From the NCBI RefSeq assembly GCF_009905375.1, contig NW_027418090.1, positions 1 to 64,000 on the forward strand: a DNA stretch of 64,000 nucleotides, given 5' to 3'. Origin of the DNA: Apium graveolens. Taxonomy: Eukaryota; Streptophyta; Magnoliopsida; Apiales; Apiaceae. The notes beneath the pieces are model-generated. The model searched no databases, was not told the DNA's origin, and was given only the letters and a program-made list of their open reading frames with translations. Shown here in pieces: positions 47,053 through 58,588 of the stretch; positions within the stretch are counted from its first letter, which is position 1, and every line of letters begins with the position of its first letter. The position numbers were made by a program, and so were the translations under genes.

Positions 47053-49437
47053 GCTTGCTTGGGTCCTGAAGGTTTAGGGGTCGAAATATGATCAACATTT
47101 GTAACCTTAACGGGCTTATCTTTCACTTTCAATATTTCCTTCTCAGTGCTAGTCACAACATTATTGTCAGACTTAGAGATAGAAGGTACTACAGTCGTTT
47201 CCTGTGTGTGCTCATTACTCATGCTTGTCTTAGTGTCAGTGCAAGTGCTAGCGTTTGCACGAAAATTTTTAAAATACTCAGACATGGTAACAAAAGCATA
47301 TGGCATACAACTAACTATGCCATAGGGCTCATGAAAACTAGGCATGTTAGGCATGACAGGCATACTAGAAGATGCAATGGATTTTGCATGCATGTATAAG
47401 GCGTGCATCAGAGTTACAATTGTTACACAATTTTCTAGATGCAGATGAGGAAGATGCAAAAATAGTTTTCTTATTGACACCTACCTTGCCATTCTTGTTC
47501 TTTTTAGACTTAACCTTAACACTCTCATCAGTTTTAGAGTCATCGATGGTGTCTGATTTCTTAAGTGTGTCTGGTCCTTATTTATCCACCTTGTTACCTT
47601 GGCCATTTTTGGGTTTTGCCTTACTAACTGAAAAGCGCAATACTTCTTTGTGAATCTCCATTATTTGAATACTTGAGAGTCTGAGGGGATACATATTCCT
47701 TCTCTTTCTCCTTATCCTCAGCAATCAGTTCCTCATTGTTCAATAAACTTACCTCATCTATGGGTTTCGAAATAGGTTCAGTGAACAACGGAGATATAGA
47801 ATCCTTAATAACATATGGTACCTTTTCTGAGACAAGCATGTTTATCTCTGATGCACCAACATGTTTCCTACCAGCTAACTTAGAATAGTCAAGTCCTATG
47901 GATATCTTAGACTTGAATCTCTGACTATCTTTTGAACCACAGCTACATTCTTAAACACCTGTAATTTCTTTTCTAAATCAATAATTTGGGTTATAAGAAT
48001 GGTTTTTATGTCTGTGTTGCACTTAACCTTATTCTCTAGATATTCATTCTTCTGCTTAAGGTTTTCTAAGCTAACCACAAGAAATTTTAGTTCTTCATTT
48101 CTAGAGGTCAAACTCTCATCTCTAAGAACTAACTTATCATTTTCAAGTTTATATGGAAGCATGCTTGTATGAACATTATACAATTCTAAATTACGTTCAT
48201 GTACAGTAGATTTGTATTCAGATTCAGACATATCAATATTGGTAAGTTCAAGAACCTGAGATAATTGTGGTGATTCCTCTATAGAGTCTGCCAAAAGAGC
48301 TAGATTCACATACTCTTCCTCTTCATCTGAATCAGTATCATCCCAGCTTTTTCCTACAGTAATATATGTTCTTCCTTTTTTCTTTACCATATATGCATTC
48401 AGCTTTTGTTTCAGCTTCTCATATGTCTCTTTAGATCTTAGTAAGTTTCTTTCTTTTCATAGGAATCCTTTCCCTTTGCTGCCTTAGGCTTTCTGAATTC
48501 AAATGCAAAGTGCTCTAATTCATTGTAGTTGTAACATCTTGTTTTGCTCTTATCTACCCCGCTTGTCTTATTACCTCCTCTGGAGCTCGACCCTGACGAG
48601 TAGCTTTCTTTCTGAAATCTGCCAGATGAACCCTTGACTTATAATTAGGCTTTTTTATAAGTCTAACATGACTGAATTTTGAAGTCATGTATGCTATTGA
48701 TTTATCCTCCAAGTCTTCAAGTTCTTCCTGAGTATAGAACTCACTTTCAACTTCCGTCTCACCATGAGCAATTTCAGCTACAACCCTTGATTGTTGAGGA
48801 GGGTATAACCTTGACTATTGAAGTTTCAGGTTCACGAGAAATAAGTGCAATGGTTTTTGCAAGTGTTGTACTCTTGATATCAACAGAACCAGGGCCATAT
48901 ATTATAGCTCTCTCCTTTTGTTCCAATTCATGGGTTCTCAATTTTCCATAAATCACATACAGTGGCATAGTGATAAAGTCAGCTCTTTCTCTGATGGATG
49001 TGTTCTTCTGTTCCAAGTAAACTGGTAGAGTCATCATGAACTTCCTGTTTGACTCACACATCAGATAAACTTTCCTTTGTAATTTTAGTTCATTGAGTAG
49101 TCTTGCATATTTTTAAAAAAAGAAAAGACAGTGTTTCTCCGGGTTGTAGTTTAAATGCTTCATATTGAGTCTTGAAGATATTCATTCTGTTTTCCTTGAC
49201 TTCATCAGTACCTTCCATTAACAGCTCAATGGTTTTCCACATTTCCTTTGCACTATTACCTCCTAAGATTTGATAACTCATATCTTTATCGGTCAATTCC
49301 ACTATTATGAGTTGAAGGCTTGTCTCCAGATTTATCAGTTCCCTGTCAGTATCCGTATATTTTAATGGATCCTTGGGAGTGAATGTACAAGGAATTCTAG
49401 CACCAGTAGTGGTAGTCGATTTAGCAAGCACTTCCAT
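47031..49437 (-). pseudogene. Copia element F: gag (Sirevirus-like, decayed)
   Basis: Begins MEVLAKSTTTTGARI at 49437 with the UBN2-type capsid region (LGGNSAKEMWKTIELLMEGTDEVKEN). The next open pieces are 49061-48774, 48390-47896 (acidic and coiled-coil-like: NLKQKNEYLENKVKCN), 47839-47624 and 47480-47031, in at least three different frames, so several indels have occurred. The C-terminal piece is Met/Pro-rich and ends ACVPKSS then TAA. Zinc knuckles were not confirmed: the region around 48520 has only a broken candidate. F is the most degraded Sirevirus-like copy, matching its position as the outermost element. Confidence 0.87.
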
Positions 49438-49714
49438 CGAAATATAAGAACCATTCAGTAATATCCCAATATATAATGGATTCGAAGCTTAAATAAATAA
49501 CATCATCTTTTTCTTCTATAGGTTGTAATTTTCTCGATCAAATGGGGGAACCTTAATACTTCCAATTCTTTGGTTGTTCATCATCATGGCGGAATTAAAA
49601 TTATTTAAGATTCAAAAATTTCAAGATTGAGAATATTTGAAAAATTAAAAAATATCAAGAACTTTCAAGAACTTGATTCTTTCTTCGGATCTTGATTTGT
49701 ATGTCAATCGACAA

Positions 49715-49726
49715 GCTCTGATACCA
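49715..49726 (-). promoter_or_regulatory. Primer binding site of copia F (initiator tRNA-Met)
   Basis: gctctgatacca on +, two bases before the LTR start at 49729. The 49438-49714 stretch is its leader, without a gene. Confidence 0.92.
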
Positions 49727-49728
49727 AT

Positions 49729-50726
49729 TGTTAGTCCAAAAGTATCGTAGAAGGGGGTTGAATACGATACCTATAATATTTTTCGATTCATTTCAAGTTC
49801 TTCGTAAAATTTACGGAATCAAAATAGACACAAAATAATTCGAGTAATATATTATTTTATTAATATAAACCTTGAGGTTGCTACACTTTAATCAATGAAA
49901 TGATTAGCTACAATAAATTCAACAGCATAATAGTATGTTTACAAGCTAATAAATTTGGTATTCAATGGAGCTTCGTAAAATACAGTTGGGAGATGAGGAA
50001 GATAACTGAATGAATTGATTTCATTCTGCTTCTATTTATGCAGACTTTTAATTATTTGGACATGTGGCTTAATTTCATCCAAGTATTTAATACAATTGTT
50101 TCTGCATCCAAAGAATTCACCAACTTTTAACAGGCGATAAGACAGGGAATTAGTTGCCTTTGATTTCTTGCTTGCGCATACAAGGGATATATGTTTCCCT
50201 GTTTTTTCATTCCCTTTAGTTGCGAGTAGAAGGGATTAATTTCCTTGTTGATCAATCTCCTCAGTTGCGCATAGAAGGGAATTAGTTTTCCTTAGACAAA
50301 TTTCCTGAGTTGCGAGTACAAGTGAACCTTTCCCTTAATAAAATCTTCTCCTTACTTGCGACCACAGGACTTGAGTTTGCCTTAGAATATTTTTCTAACT
50401 TGCGACCTTGAATCCCTCAGAGTTAATTTTCTAGGTTGCGCCCATAAGGGAATTATATTCCTTGGAGACATTTTGACTTGGACAATTTATTCAACCTTTT
50501 GAAACCCTTTAAATTATATCACCATTAAATCTTCTACATGACCAAATTAATTCATTTCTGATGTGTTGATGCTTGGTGCACTTGTCTGGTTCACAAATAA
50601 CTAACAATGTATTGATTTAATTCACCTCTTTACAATACTAAGCTGATACAATTTTGTTGGTTATTCATTACTTCATTCACTGAACCACTGATCTTGAATA
50701 CTTCAAATCAATACATTTCACTAACA
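49729..50726 (-). mobile_element. Copia F 5' LTR
   Basis: Starts TGTTAGTCCAAAAG. The right boundary is inferred at the CACTAACA ending at 50726, because no second LTR is visible for comparison. The opening agaagggggttgaatacgata resembles the start of A's LTR. It carries an internal repeat array (50171-50471). The flanking CTGGA (50727-50731) is the predicted duplication. Confidence 0.75.
50171..50471. repeat. Degenerate tandem repeats in copia F LTR, about seven units of 36-50 bp
   Basis: Each unit begins ttgcg(c/a) followed by (a)taagggaatta-like sequence and ttcctt. Examples start near 50171, 50220, 50265 and 50310, with more diverged units to 50471. Confidence 0.75.
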
Positions 50727-51446
50727 CTGGAAGTCCTTTGATATTTTATTCTTCAGGAGTCTTAAACATGTTAATGAACTTCTTTCCATGACCTGGTTAG
50801 GGACTTAGAGCATTAATTCTATCGTTTAATTCTTTATATTTATTCAGTCTTCATCTTCAGGGTTCCTGTGCTTCTCAATTCCCGTGTTTTACGGTTATTA
50901 TTATATATTTGTTTCTCTTTCATGTTGAGTTATATTTTCTCGGTTATATATAACATTACATTATGCTTTACAATACTTTATTTTTATTGATTCTTATTTC
51001 TTAGATACCGGATTGAAATTGATTTCATTTGTAACATATGCAACTAAAACCAACTCAGAAAAGAGTGCAATACATGCAACCAAATAAACCTCAAAATCAA
51101 CATTCAAAAAAAAAATTAAAATGTGGTTACATTATGAGTTGTAAAGTTGCAGAACGTATTTTAGAAAACAAAACCTAAAAAATAATGTAATTTTAATTAA
51201 CTTTTAAGACTACTATTTTTTGAAAAAAAAGATGTAAAATGGTATTTTTCAAAAACTCCTCAAATTTATCAATTTCTCCTTTAAATATATTGAATAAAGT
51301 TACTTTTATTACTTAAAGTTTGACACACAAATTGTAAAAGCTATAAATGTATTATCCAAAATTTTATCCAAAATTTTGCTACTGGACGAGCTAAATAATG
51401 AAATAAATAGATGATAATCATTTGATAAAATAATGAATATTTTAAA
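50727..51446. other. AT-rich intergenic stretch
   Basis: No open reading frame or family match. From about 51390 it resembles part of the 360-bp repeat found after the Mutator-like insertion (aaataaatagatgataatcatttgat compare 52335). Confidence 0.6.
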
Positions 51447-51455
51447 TTTTCATAA
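51447..51455. repeat. 9-bp target site duplication, left copy (TTTTCATAA)
   Basis: TTTTCATAA; identical copy at 52011-52019. A 9-bp duplication is typical of Mutator-like elements. Confidence 0.88.
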
Positions 51456-52010
51456 GGGTGAAAAACCAAAATAACCATTTTTAAATAATAATCGCCCAAA
51501 ATACCCACCAGAATTTTAAGCTGTCCAAAATACCCACCATATACTCCATTTTCAGTGGAGTATCCGGTGGATACTCCAGTGACATGGGAGTATCAGGATG
51601 ATACTCCTTTGTCAGTGGAGTATCCACCCATATACTCCTTTGTCAATGGAGTATCCACCCATATACTCCTTTGTCAGTGGAGTATCATCTAAAATTTTAA
51701 AATTTTAATTTTATTTTTTAAAAATATTTTATTAAAAAAATTAAAAGTGATACTCCACTGGGAAAGGAGTATCAAGACTGATACTCCACTGGTAAAGGAG
51801 TATCCGGACTGATACTCCACTGACAGAGGAGTATCTGCCATGATACTCTACTGATAAAGGAGTATCATCCTGATACTCCATTGAAATTGGCGTATTATCC
51901 TGATACTCCAGTATCGGTGGAGTATCTAGTGGGTATTTTGGGCACCTTTTTTCAGAATGGGTATTTTGGGCAAAAGGACATCTAAAAAGAGGTATTTTGG
52001 TCATTTTTTC
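51456..52010. mobile_element. Non-autonomous Mutator-like / foldback element with mirrored 31-bp arrays
   Basis: 555 bp bordered by 9-bp duplications. Terminal inverted repeats are imperfect: left gaaaaaccaaaataacc, right (reverse complement) gaaaaaatgaccaaaatacc, each followed further in by gcccaaaatacccac. Inside are five repeats of 30-31 bp on the left (atactcc...ggagtat plus a short linker) and six in mirror orientation on the right, around an AT-rich centre (51685-51752). Each unit is itself a small palindrome, so the whole element can fold into a long hairpin. There is no transposase. The minus-strand frame at 51741-52004 only translates the repeats. Confidence 0.85.
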
Positions 52011-52019
52011 TTTTCATAA
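52011..52019. repeat. 9-bp target site duplication, right copy (TTTTCATAA)
   Basis: Matches 51447-51455 exactly. Confidence 0.88.
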
Positions 52020-52071
52020 TCCCAACCAAAAAATTATAGGTATTTAAAATAGAACAAAATACTAAATGTGT

Positions 52072-53780
52072 AATTTGTAACTATTTATTCTATTCAATTT
52101 TTGGATAATTTTAATTGAATGTTAATTTTTAAACTATCACAAATGTAAATATTATTTCATGATTTTTGTGTGGTTGTAAATTGCTAAAAATTGATTTCTA
52201 GAACTTAAGTTAGAAATGAAACAAAATTAAATGAAATTCGTTGAAAAAATTCTTCTTGAGAAATTTATTCTTTTTATTTTTCAACTCCAGTTCGATTTTT
52301 TTAACCATTTGAAAGTACCGTTAGATTTTGAAATAAGTAGATGATAGATGTTTGATCTAAAATATAGTAATATTCATATTTTCATGATTTAAATAAAAAT
52401 AAGTAGATATTCTAAATGTAATCAAATACGTAATTCAAAATTTGTAACTGTCTTTTCGCTTCGGTTTCTGGATAATTTTATTTTAATAATATTTTTTTAA
52501 GCCATGTCTGAATTAAATATTATTTTGTGATTCGTGTGGGTTGTAAATTCATCAAAATAAGATATGTAAAACTCACTATATAGACGATATAAATCAAACA
52601 AACCCGAATAATCAAAGTGTGAGAAAAAATATTTGTAAACTTTTAGTTATTTTAATTAAATCATATATGTGTTTTGTTAACATATAAAATATGTAATATA
52701 TGAGTATGATAAATAAAAAGATTTCTAATATAATATTATTGGTATAAAATTTTGCAATTCTCTTTTGGTCTTAAATAATTCATAATTTTCTGATTGGTTA
52801 AATACATATTTGGTTAAGCTCATATATTACAATTTAGGAAGGATGTTTATGGAATTAGTGATTGGTAATCTGGCATATAAAATATGTCATATAAATATGG
52901 TGAATCAAGTAACCACTATGTCTAAATTAGAATTTATTAATTAACTGTGATTAGTGTAGGAAGATTAGAATTAAAAATAAGGAATTATTTTAATATAGTG
53001 CGTTCTATCTAAAATTCAGTATTATTATGTTATTCATCTAAAATAATTAAATACTTTATGAAAATTTTGTACTTATCTTTTCTATCAATTTTTGAGTAAT
53101 TTTAGGTGTAAAGTATTTTTAAGTGAAGACTAAATTATATGTTATTTTGTAAAATAGTCAAAATTTGATTTCTACACCTCAATCTAAAATCAAACTAAGA
53201 TCAAACGAATTCTGATAAAAAAAAATTTGTTGACCAAATATAACCCAATTATTTTAATTAAAATATCTAAGAATTTTTTGGTATATAAAAATATGTAATA
53301 TATGAATATGTTAAATTAAGTAATTACTATATTTAAAATCGATTTATTAACTAACTATAATCAGTATAATTGGATGAGAATGGTTAAAAATGATATTTTG
53401 AATATAATTACTGAATACTTATGCAAAATTTGTAGATATTTTTTTACTTTATTTTTGGATACTTTTAGTAGGGTAAGAATTTTTAAATCATCGTTAAATT
53501 AAAGATAATTTTGTGAGTTTCGCGTGAGTTATAAATTGATCATAATCTGATTATTATAACACAAGATAAAGATGAAATAAGACGAAATATAACCCAATTT
53601 TTTAATTAAAAAATATATATATAAATTTTGACATATAAAAAATATGTAATATATGAATTTGTTAAATTAAGTAACCGCTATATTTAAATTAGAGTGATTA
53701 ACTAACTATAGTTAGTATAATTGGATGAAAATGGTAAATAAGGATATTTTTAATATAATCTTGATAAAAATTATAAAGAA
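52072..53780. repeat. Degenerate AT-rich tandem repeat, about 360-bp period
   Basis: Landmarks recur at similar spacing: aatttgtaac/ag...ttttggataattttag near 52072, 52437, 53062 and 53425; attattttgtgatt(c)gtgtg(g)gttgtaaatt near 52150, 52530 and 53510; and gtaatatatga(a)tatgttaaattaagtaac with attaactaactat near 52690, 52900, 53300 and 53650. Spacings of about 365, 625 and 363 suggest four units with an extra partial unit between the second and third. Diverged; no coding capacity. Confidence 0.7.
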
Positions 53781-54276
53781 AATACGTGATTATTTAACTC
53801 GGTTAACGATATTATAAAGAAGGACAAGAGCCTTAAATGCATGCCGAGTTCTCTCACCCAATATAAAAAATTTAATGGCAGGGATGGAATATTGTATAAT
53901 ATATATCATCATAATCTCTTTCTCTCCCTCGTGTTCTCTTATCAAATATGAATTCAACTTATATTTAGTGATAAAAATCTGGGAAAATATGAGAAGCAAT
54001 AATGTAGATAAACTTAAATTAAATCACTTATAGCCAATATTATAGTGAGATTATAAATAAAGAGTTTCTTGAAGATGCTTTTATCAAAATTAGTGTTTAT
54101 AGTAATTATATATAAGCAATATAATAGTAAAATCATATATAATTTTGTAAAAGTATAAAAAAACTATTGACTTATAATAGTGATAATAAAATATAGACAA
54201 CATATTTCTAGCTAAAAATAACCAATAGATTTACATAACTTTGTAACGAGGATTTCTTAAAAATATAGGTTGTCAA
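53781..54276. other. AT-rich intergenic stretch before element G
   Basis: No gene. Short minus-strand frames occur by chance. The five bases GTCAA (54272-54276) just before element G are its expected target duplication. Confidence 0.6.
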
Positions 54277-55184
54277 TGTTAACAATAATCTGTGTAAAAA
54301 AGTATAAGTATAGGTGTGTGCGTGCAAAAACAATAATCGAATAACATAAAAAAGAACGGAGATAGGAAGCGTATGACGAAAGATAGAAAAATCCGAGTCA
54401 AGTGCGGAACTGTCTCTTTAAAACTTATTAGTCCTCACCGTATTGTGTGAGCTTGAAAGCGAGCAAGAAACTATCACGGGTAGAGGGTAGGTATTTAGGA
54501 ACGGTTGTGTGTTTAACCCTAACGCCCTAGAGGTGTTTATATAGGAAGGAAAAATTTGTGTGCTACACAATTACCATAATTAACTAAAATACGTTAATTA
54601 ATTAGGTCAGTGTAATTAGGTCGGTGTTCAATCAATTATAATTAATTAATTAATTCGACCGACACAAAAATAAAATCGTAAGTCAAATTTATTTGAGCCC
54701 AGACCCAGCGGAAAATATAAACAGTAAAACTAGTCAGGCGTTATTCGGGTCAATTTTATGCTACATTTGTGTCCGCACGTCGCACATGCGGGCAAGCTCA
54801 AAGGCTTCGCAAGTCTTGGATTGCCCCTCCAAAGCCCACAATTTGCACCCATGCGCGTCCGCGTAGGTGATGGAGCAACACATAGACAACACAAGTGAAC
54901 ACTACATATGTGTGTTGCTATATAAAGCTAAGGAAATCTTTTTTCCTTTCCAATGTGGGACTTAAGATTTCATAACATATTTTCCACTCTTAAGGGACCA
55001 TCTTTGGATAATCATATCTCACTCATCCCTTAATCATTTTGAGTGATTCAAAGTACCTCGGAAAGCTCTCGTGAAGGAGAACACATTCCAAGCGTCACTC
55101 GTTGCACACAAGCAACAAGCAACCACTCAAGCGCGGCTCAAAATGACTCGACAATGTGGGGTGTAAAACCCACATTTTCTAACA
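54277..55184 (-). mobile_element. Copia G 3' LTR
   Basis: 908 bp, TGTTAACA...TTCTAACA. Minus orientation, because the purine tract lies on its right side. On the minus strand a TATA box (tatataaaca) is present near 54540. The first part (54287-54419) is repeated at 56867-56993, which identifies the other LTR of the same element. Confidence 0.85.
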
Positions 55185-55198
55185 ATCCCCCGTATGAG
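55185..55198 (-). promoter_or_regulatory. Polypurine tract of copia G
   Basis: atcccccgtatgag on +, i.e. a purine-rich CATACGGGGGAT on the minus strand just before the LTR start TGTTAGAAAATG. The 55199-55789 stretch is untranslated tail without a recognised gene. Confidence 0.8.
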
Positions 55199-55789
55199 TG
55201 AGATTGATATTTCAATAGCACACATCAGACAGACAAACACGGAGTTTGACTTGGTGATAATTTCTTTGATCAGATATAGCATACGATAGGTAGATAATGC
55301 TCCTTGAACCTTCCCTCGAGTAAGCATACCGACTTTACTGGTAAACAATAGACGTGCTTGTCCTTGAACTGTTCGACCGTTTATGTAAACGATGATATAC
55401 TTATCACTATATCTTTTCTGACTAATTCAGGTCTCATGGGTATGTCCATTTTGGCCATGGAACATCATCATGGTTCTACAGGAGTTTTTAAAGAATTGTG
55501 CCTCGCAATTTTCCTTTGAAGCGGCCCCACTTCTCTCCCACATAGGTGATCTTTATCTTATAGAGTAACCCGTGTTTACTCAAATGAATTCCAAGTGTTC
55601 ACTTCTGAACTTCATGTATTCATCAAAGATCATTAAAGGCTCAAAACTTAACCTCGTACCTTACGGGTCTCACTGTTTCTCATCATAGGAACAGACCAGG
55701 GGTTACCCCCAAAGTGATTTGGTCATCATGATTTAGTTGTCCCATTGAACCAAGTTCTTGGAATCTCTAGTCAGCAATGGTTGGGTTTC

Positions 55790-56867
55790 CACCATGATGT
55801 CATTAAGAAATAGCCTTAAGACCCATCCCTCTCGATGATTTCTCAACCACTTCTCTTGATAACCCTTTGGTTAGCGGATCTGTGATATTATCCTTTGACG
55901 ATATATAGTCAATGGTAATAATTTCGGTTGAGATTAATTATCTAATAGAACTATGTCGTCGTCATATATGACGGGACTTTCCATTATACATCGTGCTCTG
56001 TGCTCTGCCAATAGAGGATTGACTATCACAATGTATCCCTATTGCAGTCACAGGCTTTGGCTATCTTGGAATATCCTCCAGAAATTGGTGTAGATATTCA
56101 GCCTCTTCAGCGTATTTATCTAGTGCCACGAACTCAGCTTCCATTGTGGAATGAGTTATCACCGTTTGCTTGGAGGATTTCCATGATACTGCCGCTCCGG
56201 CTAGTGTAAATACATAGCCACTCGTAGACTTTAGTTCCTTCTTTCTAGATATCCAGTTTGCGTCAGTATATCCCTCTAATACTGCTATAGCTGCCATAGT
56301 GCAGTCCATAGTCTCGAGTTCCCCTCAAATACCCCAGTACTCTTATGATTGCTTTCCAGTGATCAGCTTATGGATTACTCGTAAATCTACTCAACATGTT
56401 AATTGAGTATGCAATGTAAGGTCTTGTACAACTCATAATGTACATCATACTTTCAATTATTCTCGAGTATTCCACTTGGGAGACTCCTAAACCTTTATTC
56501 TTGGATAGATGTGAAGTCATATCCAAAGGTGTCCTAACTTTCTTAAAGTCATCCTTAAGAAACTTTTCTAGGATCTTGTCAACGTAATGAGGTTGACTTA
56601 GTGCGAGACCATCTGATGTTCTAGAAATTTGAATCCCTAGAATAACATTTGCTAGTCCCATGTTTTTCATGTCGAATCTTGATTTCAACATGTCCTTAGT
56701 AGATTTGATCACTTTATCATTGCTTCTCGAAATAAGTAGATCATCTACATACAATGTCATCATGACATAACTGCTGTCATTTTTCTTGACATAGCTTTTC
56801 TTGTTTTTCTTGTAATAGACAAAACTATCACATTCATTGATTTTGAAGCCATTTGCCAGCACAACTA
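55790..56867 (-). pseudogene. Copia element G: RT and RNase H remnant of pol
   Basis: RT piece at 56867-56368: VVLANGFKINECDSFVYYKK, the YVDD box in MMTLYVDDLLIS, and GLANVILGIQISRTSDGLALSQ. Then RNase H at 56309-56061 in another frame: [46 protein letters not shown]. Further left is a broken tail with ITDPLTKGLSREVVEKSSRGMGL. Gag, protease, integrase and the first half of RT are missing: RT runs directly into LTR sequence at 56867. The lineage differs from the Sirevirus-like copies and from H. Non-functional. Confidence 0.9.
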
Positions 56868-56993
56868 TCTGTGTAAAAAAACAAATATAAGTATAGGTGG
56901 GTGCGTGCAAAAACAATAATCGAATAACAGAAAAAAGAACGGAGATAGGAAGCATATGACGAAGGAGAGAAAAATCCGTGGCAAGTACGGAAC
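56867..56993 (-). mobile_element. Copia G 5' LTR, left fragment, interrupted by H
   Basis: Matches 54287-54419 of G's other LTR (gtgcgtgcaaaaacaataat, aacggagataggaagc) up to cggaac. It then stops because element H is inserted. GGAAC (56989-56993) is the expected target duplication of H. The last ten or so bases of the LTR and the primer site are absent on the left side. Confidence 0.85.
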
Positions 56994-58574
56994 TGAAGGA
57001 ATCTACGGATGAGCGGAAGCGTGAAATAACAATTATTCCATAAAAACCATATACCGCACATATAGAAAAAACATATAAAAGGGAAAAACTGAGGAATCGA
57101 AACCATACCTCGTGAATCGAAGCTTTATAAAATTGGAGTGCTAGCAGTTGCTCCTCAGTGTGTGAAGCACTCTACCGGTATCCACCAAGAACGATCCTCT
57201 TCGATGAACCTTTTTATAAAACTAAGCTTTTATAAAAATGGAGTTTTGGGAGAGAGAGAGAGAGAGAGGAAGAAGATGGAGGCTAGGGTTTTCACAAAAC
57301 CAAAATTGTGTGTGTTATTCTTTTTTTTGAGCCATCCATCTCATTCTATTTATAGGACTCTCCTAGGGTTTTATAATATATCTTTATATATATTAACCCC
57401 CACATTTTATCTACATAAAATGCTTTAATAATAATTAAAACTATTTTAATCATTATTTCTTTTCTTAACTATTTAGAAAATAATTCTCTCTCTCATTATT
57501 TCATCAAAGAAAATATTCTTTTATGGTGTGACCCTGTAGGTTCACTATTATGCCGGTAGTAGAAAAAAATAATAATAAACTTTTATTAATTATTTATATG
57601 AATATTAAAATTCACTAAATATAATTAACTGATTAATTATATTTATTCTACATCGTGAGTGATGCTTCTCAACATATCGCGACTATCCGGATAATATGAA
57701 TTCACTGCTTAGAATATCAAGAACCTGTCAGTGACTAGTTACCGTACAATGAATTCCTTCTACCCTTATAATATCCCGATTAAATACAAGGCATGGATCT
57801 TGTGTCAAGCCTATCAAATTTAATCATATGATTTCTTATTCATAATGCAAAGTTCATATTCATGCAAATTAGAAACTCCTTTCTAATTTCATACACTCTG
57901 GCCAGAGATTCCAGAACTCGCATACTAAGAATAACATAGGATATTCTCTTCCTATACTGGAAGGGGTAGATCCTCTATTGACGTTAACTATCTATATACA
58001 CAAATCCCTATGCCCAGAATAGACCTAATGGATGTCTTTGAGACTAAGGACTAAACTAAAGCACAGTTTATTATATATAAGATACCTTTAACGATCTCAA
58101 GTCTAAGGACACTTGTACAACTATCACTCAGTGAATAACTATTGACACATGAGTAATCTCCATTAGTTGTTCAACTTATCAAGTCATGTTCAGTGAATTT
58201 ATTCCCTAATAAGCACCTACATATCAGCTATAGTGTCACCACACAAATGCCTATGAGAACAGACATCCTCCTGAAGGGAGCAAGCATAGTATGTACCAAT
58301 CTTTGCGGATCCACTAACATCCGATTAGTTATCCTATGATCAGGAACTGTTTAAGTCTAGAGTTGTCATCTTCTAGATCCCATTATTATAATCTCATTAT
58401 AATTCTAGAAGCTTTACTCTAAACTATGGAACATCTTATTTAATACACTTTAAATAGATAAAGCCCATAAAAATATAACAAGTCTTTTATTAATTCAAAA
58501 TGAAATCAAATAGGAATACAAGAAAGTTCTTCCTAACTCATCATACATGATTGGATTTAGGACAAAGACTTTCA
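56994..58574 (-). mobile_element. Copia H 3' LTR
   Basis: 1581 bp. The + strand begins TGAAGGAATCTACGG and ends GGACAAAGACTTTCA, so in the element's direction it is TGAAAG...CCTTCA. A (GA)n run of about 18 bases at about 57250 and a TATA-like stretch near 57380-57400 lie in it. The 5' LTR is expected to the right of the window. Confidence 0.85.
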
Positions 58575-58585
58575 ATCTCCCACTT
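58575..58585 (-). promoter_or_regulatory. Polypurine tract of copia H
   Basis: atctcccactt on + (AAGTGGGAGAT on the minus strand) between the pol stop and the LTR. Confidence 0.88.
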
Positions 58586-58588
58586 GTA

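Noticed and set aside
51741..52004. An 87-residue repetitive protein (EYQDDTP repeats) on the minus strand
   Set aside because: It is the translation of the 31-bp DNA repeats in the Mutator-like element.
53790..53999. A 69-residue minus-strand frame in the intergenic stretch as a host gene
   Set aside because: No motif, no exon signals and strongly AT-rich; the length is within chance expectation.
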